A stretch of DNA of 29,825 bases from the NCBI GenBank assembly GCA_037176905.1, contig JBBBWG010004391.1, forward strand, positions 1-29,825. The letters are read 5' to 3'. Below, one piece after another: positions 1-10,800 of the stretch. This DNA is from Azolla pinnata (lineage: Eukaryota > Streptophyta > Polypodiopsida > Salviniales > Salviniaceae). Under the pieces are notes generated by a model. That model made no database searches and was not told the DNA's origin. It saw only the letters and a program-made list of their open reading frames with translations. Each line of letters opens with the position of its first letter. Position 1 is the first letter of the stretch. A program made the translations under genes and the position numbers.

Positions 1-362
1 TTCATACATAACTCTTGTATATCCATGTGGTTTATCTTAACATAACACTATGTTGTGTGTCTCAAAGGTTAGAGGTTTGAGTCGATTGGTGTTGATCACC
101 TTGATTGTAATCTCGGTGAACACACATGTTTGTACAGGTTCTGAGATCGAATATCTCTAGAATATCCGTGGAATATACTAGACTAGAATATCTCTAAAAT
201 ATGCCTAAACATATTTCTAGAATATACTCAAGACTAGAATACGACTAACTCATACAATATAAATGAACTTATATAAATTCATACACAACTCTTATATATC
301 CATATGGTTTATCTTAACATAACACTATGCTGTGTGTCTCAAAGGTTAGAGGTTCGAATCGA
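1..362. repeat. Direct repeat pair, about 85 bp units (1-85 and 278-362)
   Basis: Positions 1-85 and 278-362 are near-identical direct copies; differences include tgtat/tatat, catgtgg/catatgg, ctatgtt/ctatgct and gtttgagtc/gttcgaatc. Both end in a motif close to a pol III B box (GGTTCGAATCG in copy 2), but no A box or tRNA fold is visible. The 190 bp between them is AT-rich, with several short ctagaatat-like words. The pair lies just 3' of the minus-strand copia pol relic, so it may belong to that element's 3' end or to an unrelated SINE or MITE. I could not find matching sequence on the other side of the copia relic, so I do not call it an LTR. Confidence 0.7.
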
Positions 363-504
363 GATTCTGATAATTATTGCCTCGTTAAAATTTAAATGTG
401 AGAAACTTCAAGGAAAACTCACTAAGGAAAAAAGAGTACAACTATGAGCTAATCTATAAGATAACTCTGCCATTCTTCGAGACAATTTTAGGGTCATGCT
501 CCCC

Positions 505-1002
505 TTTATTTGTGCGCATTTCTTATCATCATCATGTCAATACTTTGGATAAGCTTTTCAAAAATGCTAGTTGGCAAATACTTAGAAAATAAATTTGCAA
601 GATTGTCTTTGGTCTTGGTGAGAGTTATCATAAATTTTTCTTTATTTTATAATTTATGCATATACAAGAATTTAGGTGATATATGTTTGTGAGACTTGTT
701 TTCACATATTTGGTTTGTATTTATGCAACACAAATGGAATTATCTTCATAAATGATGGTTGGTGTAAAAGTCATATTTAGCCAAAATGTATTTTGTACAT
801 GGTGTATCACTTTTCTCAGCCATACACATTCTTTAGTTGCTTCAAATAAAGCTTTAATCACTAAGTGGTTAGTTGATGTCGCTACCATTGTCTGTTTTGT
901 TGATTTCCACGAGATGGGTATACCACCACAAAGAAACATATACCTAGCCTGTGACAATGTTTTGTGAGGGTCTGACAAAAATCCAACATCTACATATCCC
1001 AC
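505..1002 (-). pseudogene. copia RNase H domain, broken
   Basis: The minus-strand frame starting near 1002 reads GYVDVGFLSDP, then ISWKSTKQTMVATSTNH, ECVWLRKVI and TIIYEDNSICVA. These are the copia RNase H signatures (family: GYADAGYLSDP, ISWRSTKQT, ATSSNHAE, YEDN). Beyond a stop, other frames continue with SHKHISPKFLYMHKL near 650-700 and DNLANLFSKYLPTSIFEKL near 550-612, which are the extreme C-terminus of copia pol. The domain is therefore complete in outline but split by at least two frame breaks. Confidence 0.9.
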
Positions 1003-1218
1003 TATGGTTAAGTTTTGATTTTTCTTAAAGAATAAACCAAGATCTTGAGTACCACATAAATAACGAAAGATTTGTTTAACGCTAGTCCACTGCCTATATT
1101 TTGGTAGGAGCTTAACTGAATCTTGTTAGGAGGTTAACAGCAAAAGTAGTATCAGGTCTAGTACCATACGCAAGATACATTAATGCTCATATGGTGCTTA
1201 AATATGGATATTTAGGTC

Positions 1219-2030
1219 CTAATAGTTTTCATTATGTTCCTGTGGTCTAAATGGATCATTCTCTACAATAAGAGATCTTACTACCATGGGAGTTCTAGTT
1301 AGATATGAATCCTTCATATTAAATTTCTCTAATATCTTCTTGATATATGTAGACTTGTATAATAATACACCTTCAAGGGTATGTTCAAGCTGCAAACCTA
1401 TGTAATATTTTGTCTTACCTAATTCTTTCATTTCGAACTCTGTCCTTAGTATTCCCGAGATATTAAGATAATCTATGTATACAGAAATAATGTAGAAACC
1501 TCGTTCTGATTTTCTAATGAATACGTAAGGACAATCATCATTCTTGATGAATCCTTTTTTTTGTTAGGAATTCACTTGGCTTGTTGTACCACATTCTACA
1601 AGTTTGTTTTAACCCATATAATGATCTTTACAATTTGACACTTTATATGTTGCATTTTGTTTTTTCTGGAACTTTAATTCCTTTTGGGATTTTCATATAA
1701 GTCTTAGAATCATAAATATGCAGTCACCACATCCGTCAACTGCATTTCTAAATTTAAGTTTGTTACCATTGATATCAAATACCGGAACATAATTCCATCC
1801 ATTAGAGGTGAATATGTTTCATTGAAATCAATGTCAGGTCTCTACGTAAACCCTTGTGCTACTACCCTCGCTTTATATCGAACCACTTGGTTATTCTCGT
1901 CCTGTTTCTAGATAAACACCCATTTATATCCAACAGGGAATATCCCTTTAGGAGAACGACCTATAAGACCAAATACTTTTTTTTTATTAAGCAAGGTTAA
2001 CTTTACCTTTATTGTTTCTTCCAATTGATC
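1219..2030 (-). pseudogene. copia reverse transcriptase, broken
   Basis: Minus-strand frames read MKELGKTKYYIGLQLEHT and ILEKFNMKDSYLTRTPMVV at 1219-1431, the RT thumb and connection region. Upstream are KNDDCPYVFIRKSERGFYII (about 1490-1550) and KQDENNQVVRYKARVVAQGF near 1850-1915, the conserved start of RVT_2. The catalytic YVDD box is YIDY at 1468-1479, so the second catalytic aspartate is lost. There are stops before the KQDENN block and after VAQGF. The family assignment is secure; the enzyme is dead. Confidence 0.9.
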
Positions 2031-2733
2031 AAATTTAAAAGTTATTTGCATTCCGCCTGGATTTTGGTTCTAGATCTAGATCAATGATCTTTGTGATCTT
2101 CTCGACAAAATATATGTCGACAATAGGAGTCTCTCTATTAAATGTTTCACCTGTATCCATATAATTGGTATTATTATATTTCTTTAATTCTTTCACCTTT
2201 TTTATCTTCATTGTTTCTGACAATGTTTATGTCAGGAATTTCCGGTATAAAAGTATGCGTAACAATTTTGCGCGCATTCTCACTGTGATCTTCATGAATT
2301 CCTTCACTATTCTCTCATGTTGACATATTTAGCCGGTGGTCTCCCTCAATTTCTAAGAGTTGGGATTGATGTACAAATTAATTTGAAAACTGGTTCCTCT
2401 TCATTATGAGGTATTTTTACCCTTTCTGGTGCATTTACAACAGGTATATGGGACTTCATGATCCCTTTCTAATTAGTGAAGGCTTCTGGTAAGTTGTTTG
2501 TAATTCTTTGCAAATCAATTATATTTTGAATTTCTTGATTAGATTCTTTTATACGTGGGTCTAACTGTAAGAAGTCTTTAGTTTCCCACTCAATTTCTCA
2601 GCATTTGACCTTTTTCAAGCACTTTCCTCCCCTTAAAGTCGAGAAATGTTCTTCATTAAATATACCATCAACATAGCGAGTCGTATGAAGGTCTTCTGTC
2701 AATGGTTCCAAATATTTAATTATAGATAGAGAT

Positions 2734-3655
2734 TCAAAACTTACATACTAGATTCCCAATGCTCGATGAGGTCCTATTGACATACATTGAGGTGGTGGTA
2801 TTGGGATGTTTACAACACATCCAAATTTTCCCAAATGAGAAATATTTTATTTTTGTCCGCGTAAAAGTTGTATCGGGGATACAACATTGTATGTAGTAGG
2901 TCTGATCTAAAGTAATGTTGTAGCATGCAAAACAACATGCCCCCAACATGTAGTTGGTAAATTGCTATTTAGTAGCAATGGCCTAGTAATAAGTTTTATC
3001 CTCTTAATTAATGATTCCGTGAGACCATTTTGAGTGTAAACATATGGTACAGAATGTTATAAATTAATTCCCAATGCCATACAATAATTGTTGAATACCT
3101 TCAAGGAAAATTCTTTGGCATTATCCATTCTGATGGATTGAATGCGATTATTTGGGATGTTAGCCCTTAATTGGATTATTTGGGAGATTAGCCGCGCAAA
3201 AGCAGTGATTTCTAGTAGATAGTAACCAAACAATGTTCCATCTAAATGATACATAAATTAACATCATAAAGTACTGAAATGGTCTAGACATTTGATTGAT
3301 AGGTCCACATATGTCTCCTTGTATTCTTTCTAAGAATACTCGTGATACTACTTTCACCTTCAAGTAAGAGGGTCTAAGGGTTAATTTTCCTTTGCCACAA
3401 TCGGCGCAAATAAAATGTTCTTGATCTAGAAAATCCTTAGTTTTCAAATTATGACCATTTGAGTGTGAGATGATTCTTCTTATCATCCCCAAACATAGAT
3501 GCTCTAACCTGTCATGTCATATTCTGTATGACTCAAGATTCTTAAATTTCATTTTCATAGCAACGTTCTTGGGTTTTATATGAGTGTAGTACAAGCCAGA
3601 TTTCATAGAAGGGAGTTTCTTAACAACAATCTTTTTATTTCCGCCTAATTTCGTT
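2734..3655 (-). pseudogene. copia GAG-pre-integrase and integrase, broken
   Basis: Reading leftward, GLYYTHIKPKN and the HDRLEH block (about 3500-3600) form the GAG-pre-integrase domain. They lead into RRIISHSNGH and ICADCGKGKLTLRPSY, the HHCC zinc-binding region with its C-x2-C pair. The core keeps FLERIQGDICGPI (first catalytic Asp) and, in another frame, RMDNAKEFSLKVFNNY (second Asp). The segment expected to carry the catalytic Glu (about 2,990-3,060) is frame-disrupted. The 2734-2949 frame, with HPNTTTSMYVN, resembles a scrambled integrase C-terminus. Frame shifts occur near 3,170-3,250 and 2,950-3,060. Confidence 0.88.
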
Positions 3656-3767
3656 ATGAGAAGGCATTCTAGACTATTCTCATTTTTGTTTTCTATATGA
3701 CAACCATTAGTACGGATATCTTTGACCTTAATAGAGTGCGACTAGCTGACTTAGGGTATAGAAAAGA

Positions 3768-3867
3768 ATATTCTATGATGATCTTAGTACCACGTGGAAG
3801 AACTATAATTGCTTTTCAATATTCTATGATGATCTTAGTACCACGTGGAAGAACTATAATTGCTTTT
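3768..3867. repeat. Perfect or near-perfect 51 bp tandem duplication
   Basis: The unit beginning atattctatgatgatcttag occurs at 3768-3818 and again at 3819-3867, a period of 51 bp, with no difference seen over the shared part. It lies inside the copia relic between gag and the pre-integrase domain. The near identity of the units means the duplication is recent compared with the decay of the surrounding element. Confidence 0.92.
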
Positions 3868-4414
3868 CCGATTCCGACAATATTCCCAATATTGCTTCCT
3901 ACAATGGTAGTTATATTTCTAGTCCTTTTCTTTAAAGTCTAGAAGTATTAGGTGTCTTTAAAGATAGTGTTTGTAGTGCAACTGTCTACCAGACACATCT
4001 CCTCTTCCATTGCCCTAGTACTTCACACCATTCTATCATAAAATATTTAACTCTTACCAACAACTATTCATGTTTGTAGTAAAGATAAATGTTAAGATAG
4101 TACATAAAATGAGAATATATCAATGTGTTAAATAGACTTTAAGCTATTATTAAGATAACTATGCTCTAAAAGAGCTTATATTGTTGTTCTTCTAAGAAGA
4201 CAAATCAAATGCATACTTTATTTAATTTTACGCTAATATATAGTTTAAAATAAAGATAATCTTAATGTATTAAGCTAAGATTAAAGCACTTATATAATGT
4301 CCCCATAGAGCTCTTCTGCAAAAAGATTATCGTCATCAAGCCTGAGAAGATCATTATCAGCGCAAGAAGATCATCATCAGCAATCTCCTTCAAGAATTTC
4401 ATTTCAATGTAAGG

Positions 4415-4718
4415 CCTTCATCTATGGTCATAGCAATCCTTCAATGAGTCCCAAAGGACTTTTGGATCTTCCTCAATCATGTACTCATTCTTGAGAGTAA
4501 CATTCAAATGGTGCCTTAGGAAATGCAGTGCCTGATTCTTTTCAGATTGAGTAGGCAATTCAAAGTTACCAAAAGCTGACGTCCCAATAGTGGGATCGTG
4601 AATGCATCTTAGGATGTTCTTGAACACCAAGCATAATTTTGGCATCAAGTGCCCAGGTTAGGTAGTTCTTGCCCCTAACGGCAAGCTTAGCAAACTCTCT
4701 CTTAGCAATATTAGACAT
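4415..4718 (-). pseudogene. copia gag N-terminal (UBN2-type) fragment
   Basis: From the ATG at 4718 the minus strand reads MSNIAKREFAKLAVRGKNYL followed by TWALDAKIMLG, the usual start of a plant copia gag. A frameshift near 4,600-4,630 moves the frame to one reading HFLRHHLNVTLKNEYMIEED and then VLWDSLKDCYDH, the UBN2/Retrotran_gag_2 core, with a stop at 4418. The remainder of gag, with the zinc knuckle and protease, is not recognisable. The start codon marks the 5' edge of the element's coding region. Confidence 0.88.
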
Positions 4719-6720
4719 TTCCTACATTCCGAAATGCCAAATATTATTTCATGTAAAATATTATATGTGTGCAAATAATTTTGTTTTGGTTATCTATACT
4801 TAGTATTGATTTTAAATATATTCTCAAAATTTTCTTTAGCATTTTTTGAAAATTTCTATTATTTATTAAGTAATTTTTTTAATTATTAACTTGTTAAATA
4901 ATATCCCAAAACACATAATTGCCAAGAAAACAAACCATATAATATTATGTTGTCAATAATGTAATAAACGTAAAGTTCCTTGATTGATGAGAGCTTATAC
5001 CTTAAATCAATGTTTTTAGGATTAATTATATGGTTATTTCATAGTTAAAACACAATTATCTCAAGTGATTAGAAAACCGAGGATTTAAATGCAACATTTA
5101 GGGTTTCTAGGATTTTGAGTCGATCGATCCATTTACTCAACGACCTAAGGGTTATTAGGCCATTGCCTATTGGGGGTTTCAAGACACGAAGGGCATTGAC
5201 CCATGAAAGGCCTTTTCTGATCTAGGCATCTAGGGTTTTATTTCTGTCGATTCAAGGTGGTGACAGAAATCCTAGTGGGGCATGCAAGTGCCATAAGCAG
5301 GAAAGTAGGATCGATCGACAAGCTAGGCCGACGGTGGAGGTTAAGTACCAGTGTGACTTCAAGCGCAACACTAACGCCAGTCATCAACTTCCAACCATGT
5401 TCAACTTTTGGCAAAACATAACTTAAGCTACATGATAGCAAACCATGGCTTGGTTATAGGCCAATAGTCATCGACCAGAGGCCATGGCAACTTCAACCCT
5501 CATTCGAGCCACGTGCAGTAGTGTAGGAGGCATGTTGTGCGTACTGGTGGCTAGGGAAAGTAGGTCGTAGATACTATAGCGTCGCTTTAGACAACGACCG
5601 CGCTTGAGTACGAGGGAAAAGAGTATGTTATCCGACATTTCAGATGACAGGACAACGACATAAGAGTAGTGGCTCAATTCAGTGACCATATAAAGAAGAG
5701 GAGGAACAAGATGATGATGGACGAATAGAAATATTAATAAATACAATCTACTTAATTCAATTTATTCAAACATAAGAAGTGAAATAGATCAATTACAATA
5801 AAATACCTCAGTTCGAGCAAATTGTGCTAATAACGTCTTATAAAACGTGTCTTCCCTAATCAATCTATGCATTAAAATAATAAAACTCTAGAGATACACA
5901 CAAATAGATATAGATGGAGAGAGATAGAATAATTATATTAATAATGTTTATGAAGATCTCTCATGCGTACTATCTCTCACTCACACACACTCTCTGTAAC
6001 TCCTCTTCTGAAACTATTGGTGTATATACTCATAGAGAGAAGCTATTTTGGTATGAGCCCATCTCTAGTCCCCACTCTTGAAATAAGAAGAATGAGAGCT
6101 TTGCATTCGTGATAAGCCTAAGAGAGTTCACTTCAGATTAAGGGGCATGAGAGCTACACGCCTGATATAGAGGGCGTGCAAGGAGGAGTGGGATGACCTA
6201 TCCAGTTTAATAACAAAAAGAACTAATATAGAACTCAATGTTGGGATCAAGTATTTGTTGGAGGTAAATCATAGTAGAGTACATTAATGTATGGCAACTA
6301 CAAAAAGTTGAGCTGAAGGGATACACAATTTTACAATAAGAAAGAGGGGAATTTAGCCCATCTCCAATCACAACTGCTGACAAGTGTGAAAGTGCACAAT
6401 GTAATTATAGGTCAACTTACTGAAAATGTACATAATACATTGAAGTAATGTATTGGATGATAACTTTCTCATAATTTCCTCTAAGGATAAGCCCCAAATT
6501 TTGCAGGAAATTATTTTAATTGTTGTTTTTAAGTCTTGATATTGTTGAGTTAACAATAACTAATTGCCTAATAGTTTCCAATTAATCATGATAATTTAAT
6601 GCATTCATCAGCTAAAATTCACCATGCTTATAAAGATAGCTATGAGATGGCGTCGATCATCCATATAAGACTAAAAGGTATTACTTGGTTTGGCATGCCC
6701 ATTGATGTGAAATCTGTTCT
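4719..6720. other. AT-rich region without a recognised gene
   Basis: No open frame here resembles a known protein. The stretch includes an AT-rich part (4,740-5,100), a slightly GC-richer part with short frames on the minus strand (5,110-5,760) that I do not recognise, and a purine-rich gatagatagagaga-type patch near 5,890-5,930. The 5' LTR of the copia relic should lie somewhere right of 4,720, but I see no matching 3' LTR to prove it. No promoter or RNA gene is supported. Confidence 0.5.
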
Positions 6721-6950
6721 AAATTCTTTGATTTCAGGTCGCGTTAATGACGTAGCAAGGAACATAAACTAGTTTACTATGATTTTACCGTGACCATTAC
6801 CGTGATAGTTAACACGACTAAAGACACATATTTACTGCAACCTTTACCGCGATGTTTACCACGATAATAGATGCATAGTTACCACACACATATTTACTGC
6901 AACCTTTACCGCGATGTTTACCGCGATAATAGATGCATAGTTACCACAAA
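6720..6950 (-). mobile_element. Probable 3' end of an inverted CACTA-like element
   Basis: Read on the minus strand, this segment carries repeated words of the type gcggtaaac, gcagtaaat and acggtaa. These match the subterminal words of the plus-strand element at 9,050-9,770. Near its end it reads gcgacctgaaatc, matching gcgacctaaaatgg near the end of that element. Positions 6829-6890 and 6891-6952 are two tandem copies of a 62 bp unit. I infer that this is the tail of the inverted copy whose exon fragment lies at 9,838-10,175, split by the insertion between them. The exact end is not determined. Confidence 0.5.
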
Positions 6951-6952
6951 CA
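6829..6952. repeat. 62 bp tandem duplication
   Basis: Two direct copies with a period of 62 bp, each starting tatttactgcaacctttacc, with few differences (for example ttaccacgat versus ttaccgcgat). The units contain ttaccgcgatg words typical of the CACTA subterminal motif seen elsewhere in this window. Confidence 0.88.
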
Positions 6953-7421
6953 CTACGAAGGATTTATCGCAACTTTGATGCAAATTTGTACTAGGTTACT
7001 GCAAAATTGATGCAAGATTTCCACAACTTTCCCGCAAATTTTTACCACAAACTTGCTATAACTTTAGTTAGTTTATAAGCTACAAATTACATCAATTGCA
7101 GCAACCTTATTAATAAATTTGTCTAAAAATCTGGAAATTTGTCTAAAAATTAGAAATTTGTCTATTGTCAAACATTCCGGAATTTTGTCTGAAAATCTAG
7201 AGATTTGTCTAAAATTCTAGAAATTTTGAAAATTTGACTAACCACCATTTAGAAATTTGTTAGAAATTTTTCAATTTGTCTTCAAATTTGTAATCCTTTC
7301 TGGTAGAAATAGTGGTAAATTGGAGGATTAGATAGAAACCTAAACCCTTACATTATAGATGGTTGATAGATCACTAGTTCCTCCCGCACTCGACACTGAG
7401 TAGTATGCATATCATGTTACC

Positions 7422-8840
7422 ATGAGAGAAAATGACAATTTGAGATGTCTATTCACTTTGATGATATGCCACCACCAGCGAAGATGGGTGCATATATGGC
7501 TTGGCATCCACCTCCAGTCCCACCAGTGAGGAGGCAAGATGCGAGCTTAGCCATCACTCCCGATACAACGACATCCATAGCTAGCAGCTTGTCCCTAGAT
7601 GGGTTGATGCCACGAGATAGCCCATGGGCTGTTGTGCAGCTTGAGTGACATCGAGAGTCCATCGAGTCAACTGTAGGGAGCTCAATTATGCCTCCCATGC
7701 ATTGTCTTTCCTCGAGTCACACTAGTCCATCGAGATTATCCCCAAGCCTAATGTCCCCAAGGTCAACTAGTCCATCATCGAGTTGCGTTGACTCATCTAG
7801 ACATGCGAACCCCTCCCATCATTTGGGACGTGAACATGGAGGCCGTGGTTGTTGCAGAGCGGATGATGACATGGACGGGAGCACCCACATCATAGTTGAG
7901 ACGAATGTTCCTATTGCTTATGCCGGTCGTGACGATGTTAGCATGTCATTCTAGACACTTGACGACATTAGGGCCATCATGATAGATTGGTCTACGCTAG
8001 TTGCCAAACAATACCTCTTGGAGTTGGTGATATTTCGAATCTCTATGACATTTCGATATATGTAGATGAAGTAATTGACCGCATCATAGAGACGTTCCGC
8101 TCCACCTATGCCAGAGTACATAGTAGTGAGTGAGAATTGGTTTTGTTGGACCATCCATTCTCATATTGTGAACTGTCGAAGCAGTTACACCACAGTTGCT
8201 CGGGTGGTAGTTAACCAAGAGGCAGCTGGCTTACCACCACAATTCAAATGGTGGGTAGCCCCAGACCTGCCATGATTCTAAGTAGAGGGAAGCTTTAGCA
8301 TGGGAGGGTGTCGAAACGCAATGCTCGGCATGTCAACGCATGTGCAACTGTGATTGCGTCACACGATACAGTGAGATGGGGTTGCAGAGATGCTCCGGTT
8401 TTAAGGGTGGAGTTTATAAGTACCTAGTTAATTTCTAAATTTTCATTTTATATGATTAATTGGTGTTATATATAACCAAGACTAACTAATTTACTATTTT
8501 TGTGTAAATTGGCCGTTGGTCATACCGATGAGAAGGATTATCGCAAGTTATATTCACGACGTGACACATGGATGTCTTTCAAAAGGATCGACATAATCAT
8601 AGACGACCAATTTCTTGCCTTGCACCTAGATTCCAAGGAGCCAAGCAATTGGGATGAGCTGCAAGAAGTAGGGGAAGGTGTAGCAGTTCCTCGAATGCTA
8701 TTTAGCCTAACTTGAGCGGCATTTTATCACCTTCAAACATTGAAGTGACGCACATTGACTTCGGCTCTAGTAATGTGTCACTAGAGTTAGATATTTACAA
8801 CAATTATAACTGGAGTATCATACATCTTCATATGCTTTTT
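7422..8840 (+). pseudogene. Broken two-exon transposon gene in CACTA-like copy 1
   Basis: The sequence is alignable to 26,031-27,463: both begin atgagagaa, both encode a Pro-rich MPPP/MPPL block and a Ser-rich block, and both continue with an Arg-rich block in which VARVVV (copy 1) matches ARAARVVVDRK (copy 2). The frame is broken by indels and stops. The intron seen in copy 2 has lost its splice signals here: the donor is ataagt instead of gtaaat (about 8,415), and the acceptor is tgtaa instead of tgtag (about 8,503). I do not recognise the protein family. The position in the element suggests a CACTA accessory gene, but that is inference. Confidence 0.6.
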
Positions 8841-9049
8841 ATGGACCAGGTTTTCTTAATTAGCTTATAGTTAATTTGTCTCTTGACAAACAAATATTTT
8901 GATGATTCTAATATATTTCATTTTCAAATTTTGGTTTTTCATTTCTATTATTTTGAAATATTTGAGTCAAAATATTTAGTTAATCACAACAAATAAATGG
9001 AAATAACGATCGAGGTGATAAACATGTATCGAATACATGTTAATATTAC

Positions 9050-9770
9050 ACCAAATGAGTTGTAATGTTGTAGTAAACATGCAGTAAAATAGTGATAAAC
9101 AAGCAACAAATAACTAGTAAACATATGATAAACAATGAGCAAAGTAACAACAAACTAGCTGCAAACGACTAGTAAACAAGTTGTAAACAAGCAGTAAAGA
9201 AATCGCAAACAAGTAGCTAAATTGTTGTAAACATGCAATAAATTTGCAATAAATAAGCAGTAAAGATACATCAAATTTGTAATAAATTTGTAGTAAACAT
9301 GTAGTAAATAAGCAGTTAACACACGTCAAAATTTGCGGTAAACTTGCAATAAACATGCGTCAACAAGTCCAGTAAACAAACATCAAAACAACCAATAAAC
9401 ACGCATCAACTATGAGGTAAACGTCATGTCAACTATGCAATTAAACTCGCGTCAATTTAGTGGTAAACTTGCATCAACTGTGAAGAAAATTTGTGTCAAA
9501 TTTGCAATAAACATCGCATCAACTTTGTTGTTAAGGTTACATCAGATTTACAATAAACTCACGTCAACTGGACCGTAAACTCGCGTCAACTGTGCAGTGA
9601 ATTCGCATAAAATTTGCAGTAAACTCAACTTTGCAGTATAGGTCATGTCAAATTTGCAATTAATTTCGCATCAAAGCCCACGGTAAATAGTGTATCAAAG
9701 CTCATGATAACTTCGCGGCCAATGACACGTCTAACTTCACGATAAAGTCATGGTAAATTTCTTTGGTGTT
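9050..9770. repeat. Degenerate subterminal repeat array (gtaaac / gcatcaa words)
   Basis: For about 700 bp the sequence alternates forms of [a/g]gtaaac, aataaac, gcatcaac, gcgtcaac and tttgcagtaaa at intervals of roughly 10-25 bp. It ends shortly before the CACTA terminus at 9831. Short repeated words near both ends are known in En/Spm elements as binding sites of the element-encoded DNA-binding protein, and this array fits that role. A shorter version lies at 27,640-27,770 at the end of copy 2. Confidence 0.72.
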
Positions 9771-9837
9771 TGATGCGACCTAAAATGGAAAACTGCAAAT
9801 CAAATTTGGCCTCTACATGCATCTTGTAGTGTTAGTT

Positions 9838-10175
9838 AAAAGTTAATGTACTTACAACCTCCACCCTGAAAGCCAAAGCACCTATTGAAACCCATCTCCT
9901 AGACTTATGTACAGCGATCTTAGTCGCACATGTTGCTACATGCTTGGCATGACAGTCCGAGGCCCCCCATGCCAAGGCATCCCTAATCACTCATAACCAT
10001 GGCAAGTCCAAGGGCGCCCACCATCTGATCAGGGTTATAACCTTGCAACCTCCTAGGCAAGTACCACCCGAGCAGCTCTAGTGTAACTACTTCAACGGTT
10101 TGCAATGTGTGAGAAGATGGTCCGGCGAAGCAAGACCTCACTCTTGTGTGCTATGTGATATGGGGAACTGGGAGT
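9838..10175 (-). mobile_element. Inverted fragment of the same CACTA-like gene
   Basis: On the minus strand this stretch matches 8,140-8,420 of copy 1 and 26,740-27,020 of copy 2. Shared words include gcttcgccggaccat, gaagtagttacactagagctgctcgggt and ctcggactgtcatgcc. It runs up to the conserved exon end, where the donor gtaagt is intact (9,850-9,855), and then stops within about 20 bp at the terminus of copy 1. It is a third, oppositely oriented copy interrupted in its intron. Confidence 0.75.
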
Positions 10176-10800
10176 GGAAGGCCACTATAACGCGATTGAG
10201 GACTGTATCTGTTATCAAGACATACAGTTTGGCTTGCAAGGATTTGAATCTTGATATATGAGTTAAACCTTTAACCCTTATTATAACATAGTCAATGTAT
10301 AGTTTGAATAACTATATTATTACTTATTATAAGATATTTAGACCCTAATGCTTGATTTCTAAACCCTAATCCCTCTAACTTCTCTTATTTGAAGATAATC
10401 TCAAAAAATCATAACCTTAACTCCCTCAACATCTCTAGAGAGTCTCCTCAACAACTATTTGCCTTGTTCTTTGGCCCTTGCTCTTCTGACTTGCAAAAGA
10501 CCTACATCCATACCAACAGATTTGTAGATTCATGTATATAGACATGCTTACATACATACATAAACACAAATAAACATAAATTCATGCATGGATACATACC
10601 CATAGATGCATGAATTTAGGCATTGATACATGCTAGAGTAGACATGTACTTACTCGTATCGCTTCATAAGTACGTGCATACAAAGCACTCGGAAAGCAAG
10701 CCCTCTATCATGCCCAAGACACAGCCTAACTGCTTTGTAATTGCATATTATACCAAAACTTGTTTTCATTGTTTCCTTTAATCTAATTTTGCTTCAAGAA
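10176..10800. other. AT-rich spacer with telo-box and acatacat-type words
   Basis: No gene is recognised. Two copies of a ccctaat word with a telo-box-like aaaccctaa lie near 10,330-10,370. A run rich in catacat/aaacata words lies at about 10,540-10,640. This region separates the CACTA nest from the 3' end of the EMF2-like gene and could contain its terminator, but I cannot identify a polyadenylation site with confidence. Confidence 0.45.

Larger units (their letters stand above)
505..4718 (-). mobile_element. Degenerate Ty1/copia retrotransposon internal region
   Basis: Read on the minus strand, the fragments run gag (4.7-4.4 kb), pre-integrase and integrase (3.65-2.7 kb), reverse transcriptase (2.0-1.2 kb) and RNase H (1.0-0.5 kb). 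Integrase ahead of reverse transcriptase is the copia (Pseudoviridae) order. The reading frame is interrupted by several stops and frameshifts, so no polyprotein can be made. About 0.7 kb between gag and the pre-integrase domain (3.7-4.4 kb) shows no recognisable nucleocapsid or protease. I could not identify a convincing pair of LTRs, so the outer boundaries are unknown. Confidence 0.9.
6951..9831 (+). mobile_element. CACTA-like DNA transposon relic, copy 1
   Basis: The right end reads ...atcttgtagtg, whose complement is CACTACAAGAT, a classic CACTA terminus. A candidate left end CACTACGAAGG starts at 6951. Between them are a left subterminal zone with repeated aaatttgtc words (about 7,000-7,300), a broken two-exon gene (about 7,422-8,840) and a long right subterminal zone of degenerate gtaaac/gcatcaa words (about 9,050-9,770). 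The flanking trinucleotides (aaa at left, tta at right) do not match as a target duplication, so the left end is less certain than the right. No TNPD-type transposase is visible, so this would be a non-autonomous or internally deleted copy. Confidence 0.65.

Noticed and set aside
351..361. B-box-like GGTTCGAATCG suggesting a tRNA gene
   Set aside because: No A box, no acceptor stem or cloverleaf can be folded around it, and the sister copy has ggtttgagtcg.
1..400. 3' LTR of the copia relic
   Set aside because: The position is right, but no matching 5' LTR was found right of 4,720 and no clear TG...CA ends are visible.
752..967. 71-codon plus-strand frame
   Set aside because: It is the antisense shadow of the copia RNase H frame, which has clear family motifs.
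7453..7698. 81-codon minus-strand frame with a Gly-rich end
   Set aside because: It is the antisense shadow of the Pro/Ser-rich plus-strand transposon gene, which is supported by alignment to the copy at 26 kb.
9114..9356. 80-codon minus-strand frame rich in Leu, Tyr and Cys
   Set aside because: It arises from the gtaaac-type subterminal repeat array; not a membrane protein gene.
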